A DNA stretch of 64,000 bases, taken from NCBI GenBank assembly GCA_943735955.1, contig OX030955.1, forward strand, positions 10,804,147 through 10,868,146. Reading direction: 5' to 3'. Every line of letters begins with the position of its first letter. The stretch's first letter is position 1. Source of the DNA: Piscicola geometra. Taxonomy: Eukaryota > Annelida > Clitellata > Hirudinida > Piscicolidae. The notes beneath the pieces were generated by a model that was not told the DNA's origin, made no database searches, and saw nothing but the letters and a program-made list of their open reading frames with translations. Positions 10,363 through 17,805 of this stretch are shown piece by piece. The translations under genes and the position numbers were made by a program.

Positions 10363-10940
10363 AAGGATGACAAGCCAGTCAATAAAGCTTCTTCCTTAGC
10401 TGTGTAAATTCATTTGACAATGGCAGTGTCTATAATAAGTTTGGAATTCAACTCTTTGCGTCATCATGTCGGAATCACACTTTTTATGGGAGGTTTTAAA
10501 AGATAATTTTTATTTTTCATAAAGCAACCACCCAATCCAGACCTGCTTATGATTTGAAATATTTTTGACAACGATGAGCGACCACTAAATATTTTTATAT
10601 ATCTATTATATTTTGCACATCCCCATTTTATAACCAAAGCAAAACAATTAAAAGATGTGACAAATTAAAATAATACATTGATTTATAAGGGTTATCCTAG
10701 TGTGTATGCGGTTAAACTCATCATAATCTTCGAGCGGGCGCAGATAGGAGGTCAGAGGCATGACGAAATAAAAATATGTTGCAATATGTGATTAAAGTGA
10801 CACTAAAAAAGAAAGAAAAGACATTATTTGAAATATTGTTGAACAAATGGAAAATTAAACTAAAAAATAAAGTTGCAATTTGAAGTAAATCAAAAAGTTT
10901 TTCTGACATCGAAGAACTTGCTTGTGTTCACGTGAGTTTG
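10363..10940. other. Intergenic DNA, no gene seen
   Basis: Sequence between the fold-back element and the acidic repeat ORF. The first 50 bases may continue the open frame interrupted at 6923. Nothing else is recognisable. Confidence 0.4.
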
Positions 10941-10944
10941 CTCT

Positions 10945-11352
10945 TTCGATGCAAAATCAGAAGATGGTGATGAAAATGGTAATGATGATGAAGATGGTAA
11001 TGGTGATGAAGATGGTAATGATGATGAAGATAGTAATGATGATGAAGATGGTAATGATGATGAAGATGGTAATGATGATGAAGATGGTAATGGTGATGAA
11101 GATGGTAATGATGATGAAGATGGTAATGGTGATGAAGATGGTAATGATGATGAAGATGGTCATGGTGATGAAGATGGTAATGGTGATGAAGATGGTAATG
11201 GTGATGAAGATTATGATTATGATGATCATGATAAAGATTATGATAACGATGATCAGGACGATAATCAAGATCCGTATATTAAAGAGCGTGGCGATATTGA
11301 AGAAATGCACAGAAACGAAGAGCGAAAATATGTGACAGACCTGGAATACTAG
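10945..11352 (+). CDS. Acidic Asp/Glu/Gly/Asn repeat ORF, possibly a terminal exon
   Basis: In the frame starting DAKSEDGDENGNDDEDGN the 18-bp minisatellite here reads as repeats of DEDGND and DEDGNG, followed by an Asp/Tyr/Asn-rich stretch and a non-repetitive tail (KERGDIEEMHRNEERKYVTD) to a TAG at 11350. The non-repetitive tail is the only argument that this frame is real. There is no upstream ATG in this frame before a stop, so it would need splicing. The other two open frames (Met/Val-rich on the plus strand, Ile-rich on the minus strand) are by-products of the repeat. The frame overlaps the end of the opposite-strand gene by about 70 bp, so at most one is likely to be right there. Confidence 0.35.
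   Translation, partial: FDAKSEDGDENGNDDEDGNGDEDGNDDEDSNDDEDGNDDEDGNDDEDGNGDEDGNDDEDGNGDEDGNDDEDGHGDEDGNGDEDGNGDEDYDYDDHDKDYDNDDQDDNQDPYIKERGDIEEMHRNEERKYVTDLEY
10964..11215. repeat. 18-bp minisatellite
   Basis: About 14 copies of GATGAAGATGGTAATGAT and its GGTGAT variant; later units decay to GATTATGATTATGATGATC. Confidence 0.9.
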
Positions 11353-12345
11353 ATGCTATTGCCCCTGATGCCCTTGAAATATAAGCCACCACCCTTGAAA
11401 TATAGGAAACCACCACCCCTGCCACCCCTGGAATATAAGAAACCACCACCCCTGCCACCCCTGGAATATAAGAAACCACCACCCCTGCCACCCCTGGAAT
11501 ATAAGAAACCACCATTCTTGAAATAGAAACCACCACTCCTGCGCCCTTGAAGTATAAGAAACCACTGGTCCTGTCGCCCCTGGAATATAAGTCGCCATTT
11601 CCCTGACTGCCCCTGAAATATTTGAAACCGCTATTCCTGCTGCCTCTGGAATATTTGAAACCGCTATTCCCGCTGACCCTAAAATATTTGAAGCCGCTGG
11701 TTTTGCTGACCCTAAAATATATGAAACCATTGTCCTTGCTGCTCCTGAAATATAAGAAACCATCTTTGAAATATAAAAAACCAACTCCACGACTGTCGCT
11801 GAAAAATAAAAAAACACAGCCTCTGCTGCCTCGGAAACATTAAAAGCAACCGTTTCTGTAGCCCTGGGTACATTAAAAGCAACTAGCCTTGAAATAGAAG
11901 GGGCTACCGGCCCAACTGCCTCTGATGCCCCTGTGACATTAAAAGCTCCCAGCCCTGCTGTCCTTGAAGAATAAAAAACCACCACTGCCACTCCCACTCC
12001 CATGATTGTTAGACATGCGATCATCCATGCTTTTTTTTCTTTCTTGACCGGTGGTTGTGGTGGAAAGAGTTTCATCGACCCCCCACCAACCAAATCAAAC
12101 ATCAATTAATAATTTCCGTCCATCCATCTCCTCATCTAACCTTGTTAATATTTTCAAACTCCTTCTTTATGTTGAACAAATGGTTTGAGAGATCGACTGC
12201 ATACTTTCCCGAGCACTTCAGCTCACATATCTTCTCCGCTTCCACAAGCATCCTCATTGCTCTCGTATAGTGTCTTCGGAGAGTGTGGTAGTGGTGGCGT
12301 GTAATGTGGATGTGGTACAGACAAATTTCAAGTTCAATGATGTTT
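11279..12345 (-). CDS. Partial gene: helical exon, transmembrane segment, 11-residue repeats (frameshifted)
   Basis: Exon 12141-12345 encodes 68 residues of charged helix (contains TRAMRMLVEAEKICELKCSG and NIKKEFENINK), bounded by a TCTTAG acceptor and a GTTAGA donor. It joins in phase after a 98-bp intron (acceptor GGTCAAG) to an exon from 12042, which starts KEKKAWMIACLTIMGVGVAV, a basic anchor plus one transmembrane helix. Then come about 15 degenerate 11-residue repeats of the type SNIPEAAGIAV, SNISGAVREMA, AFNVSEAAEAV. Near 11540 the frame slips by one base; in the new frame the repeats go on as VVSYIPGVAGV and end at 11279. The diverged repeats stay open for over 160 codons, which argues for coding. 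11-residue periodicity is known in perilipins, synucleins and LEA proteins, but no homology is claimed. Upstream exons were not found. Confidence 0.5.
11360..11980. repeat. 33-bp minisatellite
   Basis: About 18 units of a 33-bp repeat. Four near-identical units lie at 11390-11515; units diverge steadily towards 11980. On the minus strand the unit reads VVSYIPGVAGV; on the plus strand it reads LEYKKPPPLPP but is broken by several stops. Confidence 0.85.
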
Positions 12346-12599
12346 CTAAGATTACGGAAAGCTTAAATCTCAAAAGAGCGGCTAATACGCTACGGAGTTT
12401 ACTTTTTTACGATCTTTTCTCTATAAGTCACGGTCTGACATAATTCGAAATTTCGAAGGCAGATGATAGCAAACTTTTGACGCCATGCCGCTCTAACGAT
12501 TTCAAGTCTCTTACAGGATCTCAGACTTAGTCAGAATAATTCAAAGACTACTTGAGCGACATATAATTTTCGTTGTAGTGCTAAAATAAGTAAGAATCC

Positions 12600-13300
12600 T
12601 AACCAGATCGATTCTGGACCTTCAGTGTTCTTTTTTTAACTAGTAGAAGAGCTTGATAGAGTCCGCATTATTTGTCCAGTAGCCCATACATGAAAGAAAG
12701 TATAACAGGGTTATTTGGAAGCCCGTGAATAGCTCTAACTACAACTTTTTATTCGTCGACTATGCTAAACCCATTCAAATTGAGCCCGTGTTCACAAAGT
12801 GAAAATGTTGGGTCATTTTGGGCATTGATCGACCTTCTCGCCAGCACAACTTTCTCTGTGAGGTATGCGTGATAGTCATCAGCACTGATGCCTGAGACTG
12901 ACGACGTCTTACTTCTGCCCGCGATGCTATTAATGAGTTTCCAAGTATCAGCTGACTTCCCTTTGAACTGAGAGAGCTTCAAGTTTCAGAACTGCTCTCA
13001 CTTACGTCTTATAGAGTCCTTGCAGACTGCTTGACCCAGGAAATAGGTGCGTGCTCGTTTTTTGACTTACTATAGCGACACTTAGGGTCAAAACAGGGGT
13101 CAGAAAGCCTCTGGTGCACTCTAAAAGTTATAAGAGGAATCAACTTATCGAGAATGCTAGTCAAAGTAGAGCTGTAGAGGTCTGCAACTGTGTCTACATC
13201 AAGGTCAGTACTATACGACAGTCAAACCTGTGGAGCAAATTCTGTTTGCTACTTCAAGATTCTGCCAGACAACCCATCAAACTCAATAATGTAGATCAGT
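12600..13300 (-). pseudogene. Decayed LINE ORF2 piece (linker between endonuclease and RT)
   Basis: On the minus strand the segment reads as a broken frame with HQRLSDPCFDPKCRYSKSKN, then, after frameshifts, KGKSADTWKLINSIAGR and GISADDYHAYLTEKV (open 12749-12982). These resemble the region between endonuclease and reverse transcriptase in RTE- or CR1-type elements (W/CFD..C..SK..., W..I....G). It is too degraded for a family name, and its 3' half is not adjacent. Confidence 0.5.
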
Positions 13301-13394
13301 AAAATAAACAATTTTAGCTGCTGATGAATGTATTTCCTATTATTTGACAAATGTCTAATTTAATTCATTAATATTTACAATTCAAATCTATAAT

Positions 13395-13830
13395 ATTTTC
13401 AATCTCATTGGTTCTTTAACTTATTGAAGCCACGGACCAATTGGCACTTTTATAGTTTTAGCGGTAATTCCTGAGTGTTTACCTCTATCGGCTGCAGCAC
13501 CATCTGTACATATACGCACCTTTATTTTTTCCAATAAAATTTTTGTGACCTAGAAACCTTTAGAACTTGTTGTCCGCTGAGGTAATTCAAGGCAAAACTT
13601 CAGGTGTTCGATAGTTCCAACATTATCTTCAAAACAAACGTAACCAAAAATGATAGATTAGATGAAAAGATATTTGGATTCGTCAAGTTGAAAAGCAAAT
13701 GATGATGACTTCTATACCTTTTTAATAAACTGATTTCCAATCTCTACAGCCACTTCGTCAATTCTTTTTGCAACAGAGCCTTTCGAAAATTATAATTATT
13801 GAATCTTTTGCTAAAACTTTGCGTTCAACC
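13395..13830 (-). pseudogene. hAT transposase relic (ZBED5/SCAND3-like)
   Basis: One frame on the minus strand, broken by a few stops, reads GSVAKRIDEVAVEIGNQFIK, then SSSFAFQLDES, GTIEHLKFCLELPQRTTS, VRICTDGAAADRGKHSGIT. The QLDES and CTDGA motifs sit where hAT transposases of the ZBED5/SCAND3 type have the first two catalytic aspartates. Stops and a substituted stretch after QLDES show it is dead. No termini were found around it. Confidence 0.7.
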
Positions 13831-14194
13831 TACTTGTCTCTACACCACCAAAGATTTTTTTAGTTTAAATTGAAAAAATACCAAGCAATAAAACAAAACT
13901 ATCGGTTTGGATTAAGTTTGATTATTTAATTTTAAAGAATAAATTATTTTGAAAATATTTTGTTTTAAAAACAATATTTTTCGGACCCCTGATAAAAGCT
14001 TCGCGGACTACGACTTAAGTAATCCTGCTCTATCTCAATTTTCAAGCGGGATAAAAGACTAGAAAGGTTATTTTTTTGTATTGTATGTGGTGTAGATGAG
14101 AAATGTGGTGTGGGTAGACGTGGTGAGAGCACACAAGAACGCACTTCTCATGTTCTTTCTCCAATATGTTAGGCTTGATTATAGGCTTGTCAAT

Positions 14195-14265
14195 TCCACA
14201 CACCTGATGATGATAATGATGACCTTGATGATGATGATGATATAAATGGTAATGATGATGATGAT
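14195..14265. repeat. GAT/ATG microsatellite
   Basis: Imperfect (GAT)n tract with TGA/TAA interruptions. Confidence 0.85.
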
Positions 14266-14416
14266 TCATATATTATATGTATGATCTATAAAATACTGAT
14301 TTTAACAATAATAACAAAACCATGTCCATGTTTCTTCTGTAAAAGTCTTTTTCACTTGCAACCACTGCAAAATAGCCTGCTACAGATGCGGCCTGAATTG
14401 TTTTCGGACCCTTGAA

Positions 14417-14576
<160 letters not shown>

Positions 14577-14689
14577 TAAAAACCTGCTTAGCCTCATTAG
14601 GATCTTCTTGTAGATCTTGCAAGATTTTCCTTAGATTTTCCACCTCCTCTAAACTGCCCTCCAAGCCTGATGTGCTTTTCATCAACTAT

Positions 14690-14757
14690 TGTGTGTGAGT
14701 GTGTACGTGTGTGTTTGAGTGTGTGTGTATGTGTGTGAGTGTGTGTGTGTGTGTGTA
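14690..14757. repeat. Imperfect (GT)n microsatellite
   Basis: GTGTGTGAGTGTGTAC-type tract in the complementary sense to the (CA)n run 120 bp away. Confidence 0.9.
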
Positions 14758-14830
14758 AGGACCTTCGCCCTAAGGACTGACGCCTGCTTCGAGAGACCTG
14801 ACACTGTGGTCTCACTCTCGTTCAAAAACT

Positions 14831-14863
14831 GTAATAGTAGTAGTAGTAGAAGTAGTAGTGGTA

Positions 14864-14962
<99 letters not shown>

Positions 14963-14985
14963 GTAGTAGTAGTATTGATGACACC
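14831..14985. repeat. (AGT)n microsatellite
   Basis: About 50 trinucleotide units with GGT, GAA and ATT interruptions. Poly-Ser and poly-Leu frames across it are artefacts. Confidence 0.95.
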
Positions 14986-15249
14986 TTGAAATAGTGGAAG
15001 TGTTCTCCAGAACGCATGGTTCGAAGTTTGACTTGCTTCACTTCGAGGCGGCTAGTATGCAGCAAATGCTCGACCAGCTGCGACCCGTCTGTCGAGTGTT
15101 TTGCTGTTGGAGTCTTCATCATCATCATCATTATCGAGCAGACGCAGCTCAGAAGTTTTATTTTTTTCGCGACACGACGAAATATCTTCTCCACAGCTTC
15201 TCAACGATTGTTGTTCACGGCGCATGATTTTAACTGGTCGTCCTGGATT

Positions 15250-16250
15250 GGTATACGACGAGAGTTGTTGTCGACATCCTTGGTCTGCTTTTCTTCTCAG
15301 ACTCAGTAGGAAAGGTAACGAAACAAGTTTAAAGAAAACAGGTTCATCTGCGGGCATACAAGAATAATGACCAGTGAATGAGGGTTGGTGCTTTGTATTC
15401 GTTTTTGCTGATGCGCTTTTGCCTGATTGGTGACTGTTGGATTCCAATTGCTTTGAGAAACTGTAATTCGCAGCTATAGAGTAAAATAGAGATGCTCGCG
15501 GCTTAAGAGAGCGAATCTTGAAATTCTTTGTCAGCGCGGACGAGCGCAGAACCTTTTGTAGCTTCGTGAAGGCTGCACATGCAAGGCCAATTCTAATTTT
15601 GCCATCGGAATCAGTGGACCCAACATGGGATCCAAAGTATTCAAAGTCGTCCATGGGTTGCAATGTCCTGACCTGATGAAGAGCTTTGAGGCCAAAGCAA
15701 GACAGAAGAATCTGGTTCATTAAGGTGCATCTCTTTGGTCTTTATAACATTGATCCCTAGACCAACCGTACGTGCACTTAGCATCCAGCTAGGCTTTAGA
15801 TCTTGATGGATTTTTGTTAAGTGAAGTATTTTTATCGGCAAAGGCAAGACGCTTACTCTGTCAGATGACGTAATGAGCAGTTGCTTGGTTTTGATTTAAC
15901 CTTGATTGTTTTCTACGAGTAGGTGATAGATCCTAAATCACCAGAAAAACATTTTTATATGTAGTCTATCGCCTCAATGAATGGAAACAGAACGAGAACA
16001 TAACCTTGCAGAACGCTGGTAGATATGTTGAATGGTGCAAAATCTGGTTTTCTACTTATAGTTGATTTTTTGGCTTGTCGTAAAGTAGCTCGATCGCGTA
16101 CCACATATTATCGCAATATTGCAAATATGATATCTAGGTCAATTGAGTGGAACGCTTGCTGTAGACTAACTTGCAGATGGTGAGAAGTTGCTTGACAAGA
16201 AAGTTACCGCCAAGCTGAAGTACTTCCGCTGTCATTGCATGGTCAGGTCC
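15250..16250 (-). pseudogene. Decayed RTE-like LINE reverse transcriptase and C-terminal region
   Basis: Read on the minus strand, fragments appear in the expected order: QQAFHSIDLDIIFAILR (about 16161-16112; RT motif with FD..D), RLAFADKN (about 15850; decayed FADD box), VGLGINVIKTKEMHLN (15720-15775), then DDFEYFGSHVGSTDSDGKIR, IGLACAAFTKLQKVLRSSAL and KIRSLKPRASLFYSIAANY (15450-15660). The last block matches the widespread region after RT in many invertebrate LINEs (F.YLGS...D..IR...A..A). Frameshifts separate the pieces and the second Asp of FADD is lost, so it is inactive. Clade is a tentative call. Confidence 0.7.
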
Positions 16251-16771
16251 TGGAGACTAGTGAGAAGGCCGTGGCTTTGATGAAACTATTGTCTAGGTTT
16301 GCGAGATCTGCTTTTTTTAATCTTGGGTGACAGTTAAGCCAGTATAGTGTTTATTCTCTTTTGAAAGAATTTCGTATTCTTTGTAAGTAATGAGACTGAG
16401 TTAAAAATCCTAAGCTCACAGTGGTTTTAGGGGCACCATCATTAGCCTTTCATTACCAAGCACCGTACTCTGGCTGAGAGAATGAAAAGATAAAGGCACT
16501 TGTCTAAAGTTCTTTCTTAAGGATATTTTAGTTAACCGTGCAGTTGTGAAATCTGCCCACTGCTCCTGGGTTCGCCATTGACACTCTGGTGTGTTCACCC
16601 GCTCTTTCATCAGCTTGGCAACCCAAATAATCTCCTCTCAAAATTTACAAATTATGTTTTTTCAACAAAACCTGACCTGATATCGTTATCAAAAAAGCCA
16701 AAAAATAGAAAGGTCCTATTTCATTATTCCATGCAAATATTTAAGAGCTGTGGTAGCTGGTTGAACTAAAC

Positions 16772-17803
16772 ATGGCTGCTCAAAATTGTTTCATAAATGA
16801 AATTCTGTGTTATTTACTGAATAATTTGAACAGTTTAAATAATGAGACATTTTTATCTAATACTGCTGAATTTTTTACAATCGAAGAAATAACTTTATCA
16901 AAAAAGTTGCTAAACACCGAATTCAAAAGTCTTAATATTGATAAAATTAAATTCGTTCAACATGGCAACACTAAAAAAGATAAACTCATGGATATAATTG
17001 AAGTGTTGTTGTACATCCGTGACATCTTTGGACTTAATCGTATACCAACATACGTCAGTGCCAATCTCAATAGAATACCGGTTAGTACAAATCTCAATTG
17101 TGAATCCATATATCAAAAAATTGAACAACTTTTCGACCACAAATTCGACGCCATTATCAACAAACATACAAAAGATATACAACAATTAAGTGAGAGTGTA
17201 TTGAACGTTAACAACCAATTGTACAATTTAAAAAATACATTTGAACAAACGTTGAATAATTTAAAAAGTAAGTACAATACTCGGCTATGGTCTGAAATAA
17301 TTCAAAGTCCAAATCCGAACAACAACAATAGTAATGTGCAGCATAACAGTATCAATAACAACAACAGTTCTACTACTACTAATAATAATAATCCTGTAAA
17401 TAATATACAACCAACACTGCTACAAAACACTCTATTATTATCTACCAATCCAAACAAACCCAAGGTTTTGCTGATTGGTAAAAACAGGGATGTTACAGCA
17501 AAATTAAATAATGGCGTGCCAATTGTTAAAAAAACTTTTCTCCATTTAAGTAAAGTGCCACGTTGCACTAGCAAAGACATAACAGCCCATTATGCAGAAC
17601 ATGATATCAACATTATATCGTGTTATGCTAGTATTAAAATGACACCTGACCAACCTAAGCCTAAAAATGACCAATCCACTGTCTCTACAGCATTCCGTAT
17701 TTGTTTGGAGGAAAAAGACATAGAAAAATTCTGTAATGCTGACATCCATCCGGACGATGCGGTATTAAAATATTGGCAATTCAATCACAAACCTACCTCA
17801 TAA
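16772..17803 (+). CDS. LINE ORF1 protein (coiled coil, Asn-rich linker, RRM-like C-terminus)
   Basis: 343 residues; the ATG is in good context (AAAC before, G after). An N-terminal helical domain of about 110 residues is followed by a predicted coiled coil (about 125-175, FDAIINKHTKDIQQLSESVL onward), a linker very rich in Asn, Ser and Thr encoded by AAC/AAT runs (about 185-220), and a C-terminal domain of about 110 residues (starting KVLLIGKNRDVTAKLNNG) whose alternation of hydrophobic strands and helices is RRM-like. ORF1 proteins of this group are RNA-binding chaperones that coat element RNA. The stop codon TAA at 17801-17803 shares its last A with the ORF2 ATG. Confidence 0.75.
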   Translation: MAAQNCFINEILCYLLNNLNSLNNETFLSNTAEFFTIEEITLSKKLLNTEFKSLNIDKIKFVQHGNTKKDKLMDIIEVLLYIRDIFGLNRIPTYVSANLNRIPVSTNLNCESIYQKIEQLFDHKFDAIINKHTKDIQQLSESVLNVNNQLYNLKNTFEQTLNNLKSKYNTRLWSEIIQSPNPNNNNSNVQHNSINNNNSSTTTNNNNPVNNIQPTLLQNTLLLSTNPNKPKVLLIGKNRDVTAKLNNGVPIVKKTFLHLSKVPRCTSKDITAHYAEHDINIISCYASIKMTPDQPKPKNDQSTVSTAFRICLEEKDIEKFCNADIHPDDAVLKYWQFNHKPTS

Positions 17804-17805
17804 TG
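17801..17805 (+). promoter_or_regulatory. TAATG stop/start overlap between the two LINE ORFs
   Basis: The ORF1 stop TAA and the ORF2 start ATG overlap by one base. In the silkworm LINE SART1 the same arrangement supports termination-reinitiation of ORF2 translation. Here the role is inferred from position only. Confidence 0.75.

Noticed and set aside
14682..15194. 170-codon minus-strand frame with poly-Leu and His/Thr runs, and poly-Ser frame opposite
   Set aside because: Produced by the AGT and GT microsatellites; no flanking coding signal.
17773..17802. LINE ORF2 starting at a non-ATG codon at 17773
   Set aside because: There is no ATG there; the ATG at 17803 overlaps the ORF1 stop and lies just before the endonuclease domain.
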